Source of the DNA: Chionis minor | Taxonomy: Eukaryota > Chordata > Aves > Charadriiformes > Chionididae | Reading direction: 5' to 3' | NCBI GenBank assembly: GCA_013398295.1 | Contig: VZSF01008862.1 | Coordinates: forward strand, 1-64,000 | DNA: 64,000 nt | In this document: positions 49,590 through 62,200 of the stretch, one piece after another | Numbering within the stretch: position 1 is the stretch's first letter | How the letters are laid out: each line of letters opens with the position of its first letter | Position numbers and translations under genes: made by a program | The notes under the pieces: generated by a model | The model's database searches: none | Told to the model about the DNA's origin: nothing | The model's input: the letters and a program-made list of their open reading frames with translations, nothing else

Positions 49590-52500
49590 GCGCAGGCGAC
49601 ATCGCTCCCGGACGGGGCGGAGCGCGGGTGGCCCTCGCACAGGTGTCCTCGGCGGGATGCCGGCCCCGCTCCTCGGTGCCGCCGCCTTGTCAGCCGGGCG
49701 CCCGCCCGTGTTTTGTCCCGGCGTCGCGGCCGGGGGGCGGCGGTGGGGCTGCGGGCAGGCTGGTCGCGCTGTCCCCAGCTGGCATCGCCTGCCGCCGCCG
49801 CGCGGCCCATCCCGTCGGTTCGCGCTCTCCCGCAGAGCAGATCTGCGCCAAAGATTTTTTTTATTATTATTTTTTTCTTTTTTAAAGGTCACCGTTCATT
49901 TTCACGGAAAGTTTTTTTGGCGGTCCTAAACGGAGACTGGAGTGAGGGTGCGTACTGAGGTAGAGGGATGTTCATGCATGCGTGTAAACAGGCGTGACCT
50001 GCACGCGAAAATGCACATCTGTTTAATAACTTGACTTCATTCCTCCAGCATATGTCTTTCAGCAGAAGCTGCCTAGAGAAATTCTCGGTTGTGTGGCATC
50101 CTGTACAGATTTTGTTTTGGCAACAGTCATAGTAGCGTAAATATTTCCTATTTTGTGTTTCGGCCAAGAAGTAGGCTCGATCTGGAAATGTAGGCACAAA
50201 TCAATTAGGAAAAATAAGCAGCTGCTTTTCCTAGAATGAGCTGGTAACGCAGGGCTTTTTGGTGATCTTATGAATTACCTAAATGTTGCTGCCAGTCATC
50301 AAGTACTTAAATATACTCAAAGCAGATGTGTATTTCCCAGAATCATGTACAGCTCTGAAGTTTTTCTCAAGTACCAACTTTTGATTACAGAGCGAGTTTA
50401 AAACCTCAGTTTGGAACATGCCGTCAGTACTGAAGATGTTTCATGGCATACTTTCTCAGGTTTGTAACTGAGCTTTGGCAGCAGGAGTTTGGAAAACAGA
50501 TTAACATAGTGACTGTATTTAGGAAAAATGTTTTTATCCAGCAATTTGGAAGGAAAGAAAAAAAAAAAAAGCCAAGTCTGGAGAGTGACATTTGTTTCCC
50601 AGAAGATAAGCTACACTGAAAAGTCTTTGATGCTTTGACTGAGCAGCATGTCTGATGTGAGTCTGAAAGCTGGCTTCAGGCTTCAGTTTCCTTGTCAACA
50701 CCCCTAAATGGCATTTGTGCCCAATAACACAATAGCGGGAGGAAAGCATATGTAATTAGGTATGTGCGTTCTTCTTGAAGTGCAGGGCGGCGTGCAACTG
50801 TCTGAGCTGGAGACAGAATTTAGGAAAATAACAGCCGGTGTGGCCAAATTATCTGTATCGGTTGCTACTCAATGGCGCTGAAAATGAAACGGTATTAGGA
50901 ATCCTATTTTTTATTTTCCATCGCAAGTCAGAAAAGCCAGCTGGGCTGGTATGTTCCAGGTTTTAACTAAGTTGGACAAGCAACATAATTTAGGCCCAAG
51001 TTTCTACTTGTTCACTCATATAACTTGCACACTTGCACGGCATCAAAACATGGGACCTTATCTAGGAAAATCTATTTAATTTTTCTTACACAGATGACTG
51101 TAATCACCATGTGGCCTTGTCCTACCAGCAAATTTAAATGCGTATCGCTCCCACAAGAGTTGGATCGGTTGCATCATGTTAGTATTAATTGTTAATATGT
51201 TGTGGAGATAGCAGGGCTTTGTGTTTGACTTCTTAAGATGGTGCAATTGTAAGTCTGGAGTGTTACCAGTGTCTGCGAGAAGGTAAGCAGTTCACAGGAT
51301 TGGCAATGAATTTTCTGTGTCTCACTTACTGATTACAATCCATATCTTTCAAAGAAAATCTCACCTGCTGGGTGCCCAGTGACCTGTGTGAAGTAAGCTG
51401 GTTGTATCTATTTAATTGCCCTGGAAATGATTTTTCGGAGTTCCTCTGTTTTGAGTATCGGGTGGCGAAAGGGTCCAGATCTGCAGTGCTGTCCAGGGGC
51501 AGGGGTGTGCAGTTTTGACTCCCCACAGATGGCCCCAGTCCACAGAAACCGTGCACCCTTTGCCTCAACAGCATGATGCTTTAGCCCTTTGGATACCATA
51601 AATTATACCATGTAGCTGCTCTAGGTAAAATATGCATATCTAATGCCAACACTTTAAATGCTACTGGTGGTGTGGGGTTGTGTCCTCACAGGGTGGGCAG
51701 CGGGAGGGAGGACCTGTCCAGGGATTACAGTGTTAAATGAGCTGTTCCTGCCCTGCAGGTGAACAGCAGAGTTTGACCAAGTGAACAGTCCTTGAGTGAC
51801 TCTCATAAGCACGTTTTCCACAAAAGGATGTATTTTGCTGTATGGGGGCATACACCTAGGGCAGCAAATGCAGTTTGACAAAAGCAGTTAACTCATCAAT
51901 GCAACGAACATAGGAACCGTGCATTAACATACTTAAGTTTGATTAACATCTAACGGAGTTTGGAGTGGGCTTTTGACTGCAGCTGGTAAGGATCCCTCGA
52001 ATTTATATTCAAATTACTTGGCAGGAATTTTGCACTGTGTCTCTACATACCTTTTGTTGTCTAGGCATTTTTACTTTTTTGAAAAATAAACAGATTCTTT
52101 GCATATGTGCTACAACTTTAGTCAAAACAAAGATATGTTGATTCTTTCACAGGCAGATTCTTCTACTGTAACATGGATGTGATCCAGGATATTAATTTTT
52201 TTAAACAGAACACAGTATAGAGCAGTAAAAATCCACTATAAGCCTTTCTTTAGATGTGGAGTGGAATGGTGTAGTGGAATTACAGTCAAAGTTCTTACAT
52301 CCTCGTTCCCACTAAGCAGCAGCTTCCTTGATGAATGAAACCAGTGGCACCAGATTTCACTATATAGTAGTTATGTTACCGACTCAGTCAACAATGGAAT
52401 TTGATTTTTAGTATTAAAAGATGAATTTCCCAGTAGCTGGTACTCGTATTCCCCTTTGAAGATTTGAAACATATGCTAGAATCAGCATATCATGAACTTA

Positions 52501-55500
52501 GAAATAACTGCATTATTTTTTAATCTATGAGAAGAATCTGTGTCTTGATATTTCAATTTTTTTTTCTTATAAAAAGAGTATGTATCGTCTAAAGCCATCT
52601 GTCATAAAAATAGGGGAAGTATTCTGGGGAGGGATTGGCTTTACTAGAATAGCTTTATCGATTGTGTCAGCATTCTTGTTAATTAACCCATTCAAACTGT
52701 CTGGTCTTTAATTGATGTTTTGCTTGTGTAAGGATTTGTGGTTCATGCCTTTGGATGTACATGTTAGGTTTATATTAAAATGTAGACAGCCAGCTCTCCA
52801 TGCTTTATCTGTGTTTTGTATCTGATTGTCAGAGAAATTAGCCCATAGTCAGCAATGAAGTACTAATTCTGAGCCCGTTTGATGTGCCAGACAATGCAAG
52901 AATATAGATTGGGAAGCAGAAAGCATAATTTTAACTTTCACACTGACTTGCTGTGTGACCTCAGGAAAAAAAATTAATCTTTTTTCTGCTGCTGTACAAG
53001 AACGCTCCTCTAAGCCTACCAAATTGTTTTTGTTAAACACACAGGGATGCAAGCTACCTCCTGCAAAGAAACTTGAATATAAAGACTTCATCTAAACATG
53101 TCTTATCTTTAAAATAGAAACACTAGCACTAATAGCTGTAGGTTGTACAGCTCTAGTGTCCCACCACTACAGTCACAGGAGCTGTACCACAGGAGAAAAA
53201 CAATAGCAAAAATTATCTTGCCTTTTATAATGTAAAATTTAAGACAAAAGATAATAGGAAATAAAGAAGGACAATGGAACCATGAAAACAGCTGTCAAGC
53301 CACAGTCATATTATTATTAATCAAAAATAATGGAAATTAAAATGTTTAAAGGGATTAATGATAGGGTTTTTTCAGGTGAGAGCCCTCAAATAGGAGACAG
53401 TGTGGAACTACTTCTCTGAAGCACCCGTTTATTACCAACGAGGGCTGCTACCAAGGCCCTGCCAAAGAAGGGGTCAACACCTTGTTAAGTACAAGAAATG
53501 TTGGGCATGGGAAAAGACCGTGAGAGGCAAGGGGAGGCTCAGAGAAGTCGTGACCTTGGGCAGTGCAGAAGGTGGCCTTGTCAGGCTGGACTATAGAAGA
53601 CCAGCAGAGTTTTGTAGTGCGGGTGAAGTTGTCCGGGCACTGGGGAGCCCTGACACAGCCTGGTGGTGTCTCTCATGGGCAGTGCTGGTCTGGGAGGGTG
53701 TGCTTGAAAGAGTGGTGGAGGGTGTAGGGAAGAGGGAGGGCTGGTCAAGGCTGCTCGAGAAAGAAAAATGATCAAGAGAGTGATAATGTGTGTTTAGGGT
53801 AACTGACATGTCTATGAGCGGTAGCAGGGTGGAATACCAAACCACAGTTTAGCAGGAGATATGTTATTTTCATGGGCTGCAAAGGCAAGAAAAATTAACT
53901 GGACAGGAAACAGTAAGCGAGCTGGTATTTTGTTGTCCCATGCATACCCCCATTTCTTTTGGGAAGAAGCCATTGCTTTGTAAAGTTTTTTGTACATTGC
54001 AAGCAGCATCCTATGAGTTGTTCCTGCATTGTGCTTGTCTCTTTCAGGGGTAGATCGTTTAAGCTCTCTTCAAAGTCTGTATTGCTGTATTCCATAAGTA
54101 ACTGTATGAGACGAATATGTTCAGCACAAAATGATTCAGAGAGACAGTAAAGGCAGGAGGATGTCATTCTTAACATATTTTGGTCTTAGCCCTGTGAGAA
54201 TATTTTTCATTAATGAAAACAAAGACATCCGTGCAGGGTCTCAATGAGTTCAGCATGTTCACAGCATCTTTTGAAGTTTCTCCTATACAGAAATCTTTGT
54301 TTATCTATTTCTTGGGACTTTTTTGGGGTACTTGGTGAATTTAAAGGATTTGCACAGCCAGTAATAACATTGTCACCTGGTAAGTTACTCATTTTTGTCT
54401 TGTGGAAATGTTTTGATTTTTATCTTGCAGCCGTTTTTATGAAGTACAGGAGAAAAATATTTAAGGTGGAGATGACTTTGACTTGGGATTTTTCCCATCT
54501 CCAGCTGTTAATTGGAACAAAATACTCTACTATGAAAGGGCTCGGGAAGAGTCGTGATGAGATCCTCATCTGTGGTTTGCAGTGGATCTGGCAGTGCTGT
54601 GCACTGCCTGTACCCTGCAGCCACTCCGCAGCTTTGCAGCAGTGCCAGCCCAGGGTGCGGGAGCTGCCTGAATGCTCCCCGGCTCTGGCTCTGCCCTATG
54701 TGTTGGGGCTCCCCATCGGAAGCCAGCCTGTGCTGGAAGAAGCTGTACGCTGCAGTTTTATTTTGACATGCAGTCTTGATCATCGTAATTCATATCTAAA
54801 GATGAGGGCTACTGGGTGCCTCTGTCTTGCATTATAGACACAGGCGGGAACAGCCAGGTTGTCAGCTGGTGGAACAAAGGGGGGGAATTTGCAGCTGCGA
54901 TGCTGTGCTTGTCTTCTCCTAAACTGGGTACCATGGTGGTAGCCTTCTGACCTCACATACTGCAAAGGTGAACTGAATCAAACTTCCTTCTATATTGTTG
55001 GCTTCATCCAGACCTTTTGTACTATGGCAGTCTATTTTTTATTAAACGTGTTGCTCAACGCTTGAGTTGTGCTTAGTGGTGATTCATGCATAGCAATTTG
55101 GATCATGGCTGTTTTATGTTGCTTGCCCCTTTCTTCATGTGACCTGTAGAGAAACTTCAGAATCAGTTGATTTAGATGAGAGCTTTTGAATCCCGACTTC
55201 TAAAGTTTCGGCATTGCTGAACTGATTAACTAAAGAGGAGCAAAAGAGTTTCGATCGCAGAGCTCTGCCAAAAAGAGCCCCAAAAGTGAATGTTTTGTGT
55301 GAAAGCATGCCTTGCAGCTTAAGCCTAGAGTGACAATGATTGTAACACAACGCTGTTCATGTGACAGCCAGACAAAGAGGCCTTTATGCACGGCTGGCTC
55401 GCGTCAGATCCTCCCGAAGCCAACAGTCAGACTGAGCTTGGTCACCCTGAGAACAGGAATCCACTGGAAGCACTTGCATGTTAAAAAAAAGAAGACGACG

Positions 55501-55542
55501 ACATGTGTGTATGCGTGCGTGTGCGCACGTGTGTGTATATGC
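55501..55542 (+). repeat. 42-base alternating purine-pyrimidine tract (Z-DNA-prone)
   Basis: From ACATGTGTGT to TATATGC every step alternates purine and pyrimidine, with several CG steps (GCGTGCGTGTGCGCACGTG). It is a mixed TG/CG/TA repeat rather than a plain microsatellite. Confidence 0.9.
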
Positions 55543-56181
55543 CAAAGTCCAGTTAAGTTGTAAGTACAAAATGACATAATTGATTTGGTTTGGGGTGTTT
55601 GGGTTTTTTTTTGATGTTGCTGTCAGGAGTCAGCAAAAACATGTAACGTAGCACTGAGGACAGCCATGGTAAGAATAAGACAGAGTATGTCAATAGACCA
55701 AATAGACCTTCTAGTTCCCTTGCTCCGTGCTGCAAGATTGCTTTCTACAGTGTGCTTTCGAGCACGTGTAACTGAGCTTTAGTTTCCTCTAAAGTGCATA
55801 CAAAATTTTGGACTGTACTGCTCTGTCAACACACACAAGTTATAATCACTGGAGCTTAGGTAAAAATGATGCTTATATGTGTTTGTGGAAGGCATTTGTT
55901 TGATGACTTACAAGTCCACTTCAGATGATTCAAGACCACAGGGCAAGAATCGGAGCACTTGATACATGAAGAAATGAGCAGACAACTTGTGAGCTCCAGC
56001 AGTCTTGGCCCTCAAGGCAGCATACTTGCATCAGCCATTGTAAATCTACTTAAAAAATAGGATAGAGCAGCTGGGGTGGAAAGCTCTTCAATTAGAAATG
56101 TATTTGTTTAAAAACAACTGTTTCCCCTTTGCAGCCCTGAGGGCTGGATTGTCTTCCGCGGCGCACAGGATGTGGCACCCA

Positions 56182-56208
56182 GTGATGACCGGAGTCACTG
56201 GTCATCAC
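56182..56208. other. 9-bp inverted repeat
   Basis: GTGATGACC (56182-56190) and GGTCATCAC (56200-56208) are exact reverse complements around a 9-base loop. AGTGA / TCACT also pair inside, so two foldings compete. It lies in a locally GC-rich patch. Confidence 0.85.
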
Positions 56209-59200
56209 ACCCTGCAAAGGTGATTTGGCCTCCTCTAGTTACTGCTATAGGTTAGGGGTTTTTTCTTTTTTTCCTTCCCCCTTTTTCCTCCGCATTTTTC
56301 CTCTGTCTCTTGCCTCTCTCCTGTCTTCTCCCCCTTCCTTTTTCTTTTTTCTTACTTTGATTGAGTACCTTATTAAATTAGTGTTTGCTTTTGAATAGTA
56401 TTTGCTTCTAAACACTTAGCTTAAGGGAAACATGTCATTTACAGAGCAGTCTTTGACTGTTGGTAAATTGGTATAAAAACAAAGCACCATAGGTTCAATT
56501 TCTTTAATTTCATGTAAGGTTCAAATATATTTTTTTCATTTTGCTTTGACTGTTACACTTTCTGAATACAGAAATTAAAAATATAAAATTATTTCATATT
56601 CTGCAGTTGTGTTTTGTTTATCCTGACATATTTTGCCTACGTTGTTTACACTTTCCTAGTGAATATTTTATTCTAGAGAAGCTTTTGAAGTGCAAAGAGG
56701 AACAGAAAGCATTTTTTGCAGCTGGTGAGAGACTATTATATAATTCATCTTTTTATTTATTCAGTTGTCTGTCATTAGGCTTTCCTCTGGAGGGTTTTTT
56801 GTCTATACTTTTGGGAGAGACGGTCACCAAAATTACTTATGCCTATATTAAGAGGTTTGTGTCATCAAGAATTAATACCGAGTGGGTCAGGATTTATCTT
56901 GTGTCTGGTGTACAAATGATGACTCAAGAAGCATGATATATTGGTAGCTCTATTTAAATACACGATACAAGTGCTTGATGAGATGATTTTGTTACTCCCA
57001 CCTGCACCATCGAAGGGCCAAGCTCAGCCCTGCTCCATCCAGCATGTGCTGAAGGCTGCCCCCAGCAGCCAGCCCTTCCATGCACTCACTCCCCTCACTC
57101 CAAAAACACGGCTCTGGGGAGTTGTTGCAGGCTCTGCTCTATGTTGCAGATTCATACATGAACCTGGCACTTCTGCTCACAAATTCCTTTTTATGCCAGG
57201 TTGCTTGTGGTAGAGGGCTTAATGATTTTGCCTGAATTTTACACATCAGTAAAAATCCCAGACAGTTTTCAGCTGACAGTTGGACGTTTCTTGGTGGTTG
57301 TTGCTAAGGTTGAAGAACCTTAGTGTTCTTCAAGAATCTCACTGCTCCTGGGAAAGACCCAGGAGGTTTTTGGTTTGAGGAGCAAGGTTATATACTCCAG
57401 TATAGCCCAAGTTAGACTCCTGACCAGCTTCTTCCTCCAGTGTTTACCTTATATGTTTTAGTAAATATTTTTAATAGAAAGAAATACTGAGGATACAGCT
57501 GAGATGGTGTCAGAGGGAGGCTGAGCTGGTGGTCTAAGAAATTCAGTGATCTGAATAAGTCAGGTAAATAAATGCTTGCTGAGGGTAAAGCTGTACTAGA
57601 CAGGCTCTTTTTCAAACAGTGTTCAAGAAAAGTATCAGCACTTAATTTTTTTAAACTGTGTTAGAAGTGTGCCAGACTGCACAGGAGTTAGGATTTCCTT
57701 TTCTCCTGCAAGCACTATGGAGAGGACGCTTGTGATATTTGTGTGTGCTGCCATTAAAGGGTATTTGTAGGCCACTGCACAGCCTTATGATGGCAGTGGA
57801 TTTTAATTATCCATATAATTACTTTTTTGTGCATAAGAATCTCTTCAATTATAATGTCAGTATGAATAGCCTAAAAGTGCATGTCGTGGAACAGTACATT
57901 GTCTGTCTCCTGAAGACAGCACAGCAAACAGCCTCTCCAAATCTGCCATCCCATGGCTCATGTGGCCCTTTTACTCAGCAAAAAGAAATCATTACTTCCA
58001 AATACTAACATTTGGATTTGTACTAATAAACTCGTGTGCCAAGTGCGCTTCACTGTTCTCATCACACTCGACTGTACCGAGTTTGGTTTTCGGACCACAA
58101 AAGACAAGGACGTTTGAGTATGGATTTTAAAAATTATGGGTGGTGCTGTATGATTCTTACCTGCTATATAGTGTTCCGTGTAAGTGTCGCTGTCTCTCAT
58201 GATGTGAGCTCTCCCAGTCCTGCTCGATGTTGTCAGGTCCTCCCATCCTTTTGGCTTTTCCTGATACATTGGCAGTATCCAAATTACTGTATTGACTGAC
58301 ATCAAAATACAGGAGCTTTGAAACTTGTGAAATTTTGGGTTTTTTATGATGCAACTAGGACGCTTTCAGGAATCTAAACACCTCAAGAAGATTTTGTGCA
58401 AAGATGGGAAGGAGATTTATTGGTTGTGTGTCTTCAACAAGTCTTAGTTTATATCCTCTCTAGAGTGGTGTTTACTTTCATATAAAATCTAGATAATTGG
58501 CATAGCAATAAACAGACACTTAAGTCTAAACAGAATTTTTGTGAACTGAATGGGTGTCCCATTTGCTCATTTGTGCCATTGTCCTATTTGCCCCTAATTT
58601 TGTGATGGTACTTGCCGAGCCGTTACTCACGTGCTCTGTGTGTTCCCATGTGCTTTGTGAGCGAGCAGGTGAATATCCACAGACCCTGGGTGGTTTTTCA
58701 TCAGGGACTGCACATCCCACGCTGCTACTCCAGAGTCCCTTCTCCCGGACAAAGGAGCACTAAAGGTGAAGCAGTTAAGAAGTAATTAGTATCTGTCCAC
58801 GTCAGTTGGCTGGAGAGCATGGAAGAGAGGCAGAATAAAATGCCTGGTGCCATTATTCCTGCAGGGTGGCGGCAGTTTATATACTGATATACTGCAGCAG
58901 AGGAGTGTTTCACTGGCTGCAGCACACAATTATGTAATTTATTTATTTATTTGAGTGAATTCTGATTAACCACATTTGGTTTTATGCGTACAAATACCAG
59001 TTAAGACGTTGAGTCTTTTCCTGCTGTGACAAAGATCTGGGGCGCCTGTGGCTGGACCCTGCTTTGCACTGGTCCTGTCTTCCTGGTGTGACCCATAGGA
59101 AAGAAAAAAATACATAGCACTCTGCAGTTTCTCAATGTGGTGTTTATGAAGGGAGGAACTGTAAGCCCAGGAGCAAAAAACTCACGTCCCCATCCCTGCT

Positions 59201-62200
59201 GGCTGTTTTCGTTTGCCTGCTGAGGTGCAGGAAGGCTGGTGGTCTACCACATGTGACAGCCCTGGTAAAACCGTCCCCTTCATGTGCAGGGGACTGAGGT
59301 CTTAAGTCTTGGCCAGGGTAGGGGCTTCGTGTGAGCTTGGATGCTCTGGCTGCAGCCTGCCTGGGTGCTGCGGGACGAGCCCGGCCTCTCCAGTGGGGCG
59401 AGGAGGCATCCCCGTGGGGGCAGCCTCTGCGCGGCACGCTCAGGTGTTTGACATGGGGACTGCGCCTTCCTCTGGGTTTCAGTTCTGACGATGGTGTTTC
59501 TAAGGAAAATATCAGAGTTTGCCCAGGCTGTCCGATTCCGTCACCATCAAAATCACAGGCTGCTTCTTCACTATCCTCTTTTTGCCTACAACATCCTGTC
59601 TTAATACACTCGTCTCCTTCCCTCTGACTTCCTCCTGCTTGGACAGTGAAAACGTAAAAGCAGAAAAATCTTTTGGGCTTTTCCTCTGTTTCCCACCCCA
59701 GCCACCGACAGTGCAGGAGCTGTATGTGGGCTCCTCCTGGCGCTGGGGGAGACCCCTCAGGGCAGAGCAGGGGACAGGGGGATGGATTCACCAGCACCAC
59801 CTCGGCTTTGCGTTCAACTCACGGCTCTGCCTGCTCTGAAATGGAGCTTTAGTGCTGCTTTAATCCACGCCACATGCGGGTGACCCGAGCAAACCCTGTG
59901 GGAAGACAGAAGCCCTGTTGTGTGTTTGTGGAGCAGTTGCTCAGAAGCTGTTGTACAGCTGTGGCCAGGCTTGTTTGGAAGTGAAGAGTAACTTGATCTT
60001 TTAATCTTTTTTTTTTTTCCCACCCTTCCCNCAACTGTTTCTGAAGAGTACCTGGCAGTGAGATTGAAATGCGTATTTTAAATTGAGGGGTAGATTTCAT
60101 GAAGATTTTAGCTGTGTGCAAAAATGTGATTTTTTTTTTTTTGTTTTAATAAATTAATTTTATGTAGTTTAATTTCTTTTAAAGTAAAGGGCGTAAGAGA
60201 ACAGAAGCTGAGGGACCAGTTTTATTACTTGCATTGAGTAAACCAGGAGTAACACAAGTGAAATCACTGGACTTTTAGAGTAACTGAGGTGCATGAACCT
60301 AGATCCCTTGTGCATTGCCTGGGTTGTGCATCGTAGGATCTGTGAACACTCACGTCTGTTATTCAGATATCCCAGAGCTGCCTCCACCAAAGCCAGAATA
60401 ACCGGCCTCTTTTAATAGGTTATTCAATTTTGTTTTAGAAAAAAGCTGAATTGCCAGCTCTGTAACAGAGTTTACTGAGAATGCATAGCAACATTAGTGC
60501 TCTTTATGCTTTAAGGTTGTTTGGGGTTGAAAGCTCTGCATGTCGCAAATACTGCTATGCAGATATGCCACGGGGCTTCATCACTTTAAGACACAAGATA
60601 GTACTGAATAGAAGTGAGTTCCACTATTTCCAGGGAAGTTGTTTAAACTCTGAACCCACAAAAGGGTGCATTTTTAATTATTGAAGAAGAAGATTGGGTG
60701 GGTAGTTGTTGAAAAGCAAAACAAAAGCACAGCAAGAGAAATGCTTCCTTACTTTAAGTATCCCTGCTGCTCAGTAGATTTTTCTGTGTCCATAACCCAT
60801 TTCAGAGAGCTGGGAGGCTTAATCTCATCTCTGGAACAATATTGCTCCTCTGCAACTTTAATGCACTTTCAAGATATGCACCATCCTTTCATGCTGAACA
60901 CTAGTTCATGCCAATTTGCATTATTTATGAATAATGACAGCCATTATATGCATTCATGGTAAGTGAACCTCAAAGGATGCAGTGATTCGGGGTTCTGGTT
61001 TGCGCCAATAAAATATGGAAGGATTTTTTTGTGTCTTTGCAGACTGTCAACCTTTCAGTGTGTACCACACCCTTTTAGAAGCTGACTTTTATTTTGACAG
61101 TAGAAAAACTTCAGAAAATAGATTTTTGTTTGGTTTGGTTTGCTAAAGTAATGCTAGGAGGCAGGGAGGAAATGCTCTTTCTCATCTAGCAATGAGAGAA
61201 GATGTAAAAAGTCTGAGGTTGCCGCCTCTTGGTCTTCCGTAGGAAACTTTTGGAATGAAGTAGAAATCCGTTGCAGTCATGCCAAAGGCTACATCCTAGG
61301 ATGTACTTTAAGCATCCTCTTCTTCTCCTGTGCAAATCTCTCATTACACTTCCAAAAATTACTCTGCTTTCTGTTGTATTGCCTATCTCCAGGGAAATAC
61401 CAAAGTTTTAGTACACTGAGGTTTTTTCTTAGGCATGTATGTGTATTTTTCTTCATTGCAGTTCACAACAAGAATACTAGTGGGGAAAATAAACTAAAAA
61501 AGCGGACAGACAAGAGAACACTATTGGCCTCTTCAGAGGTGACCCAAATTAAAAATTCTCTCAGTTGTTATACTGCGGGTGCTGATTCCTTTGTAAATGT
61601 CTTAAGACCCAAAAATATGTATTTCATGATTCTGATGCTACACCCATGGTAAGTGCTGTAACCACGCTGTGCATGTTATTGCCAGTGAGGAAAAATACTG
61701 AACTGGAGGCATGGGTCCTAAGGGTAGGCTGAAAATGGAGACTAGCAGACCTAAATTCTGTTTTCAGCTCTGCTGTTGATTTGTTTTTTGAAATGAAATA
61801 AAGCATTTAGACTCCTGTCTTTCCATATAGAGTGTGCTTACTAAGAGTAGCCTTATGAACAAAAAGCCTTACAGTGTTAGAAAAAGTGTTGTAAATCTAA
61901 TAGGGAGTTACGTTGATAAAAATATGTATGTGAGATTATTACATAACATATACTAAAACCAAGTGTGTTTAAGTAAGTGACTCCTATCTTTTGCTAAGTT
62001 AAAGAGGTTGAGGGAGATGAGGGGTTTGGAAGACGCACATGAGAGGAAAGAGATCCCAGAGACAGGGAGCCACATGGAAACTTGCTGGAACCCCTTGCAG
62101 CATGGAGCAGCCTTGGACTCCTGAGAGCACAACAAAGACCTTCAGACAGTGACAGAGAGCATCTGCCCTGGCTCATCTCACCCATCGGGGCAGACGCTGT

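Larger units (their letters stand above)
48335..49845. promoter_or_regulatory. CpG island, probable promoter / first-exon region
   Basis: Two GC-rich, CpG-dense cores (about 48335-48545 and 49020-49845) are joined by a segment of intermediate composition. CpG remains abundant (CGCGCGGG, GGCGGCGG, GCGCGGCG words), which in a vertebrate genome marks an unmethylated promoter. Candidate splice donors on the plus strand are CAG|GTAGGC at 49447/49448 and CAG|GTACCC near 49109, but no coding exon with a recognisable protein can be joined to them. Frames of 303 codons (plus) and 240-255 codons (minus) across the island reflect the scarcity of stop codons in GC-rich DNA. The direction of transcription and the gene are unknown; a bidirectional promoter is possible. 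Confidence 0.8.

Noticed and set aside
49018..49929. 303-codon plus frame and 240-255-codon minus frames in the CpG island
   Set aside because: They run through (GGC)n, (AC)n and an N, are low-complexity Arg/Pro/Gly-rich on both strands, and are explained by the scarcity of stop codons in GC-rich DNA.
59144..59800. 218-codon minus frame
   Set aside because: It lies in a GC-richer patch with overlapping plus frames and shows no domain, signal peptide or splice pattern.
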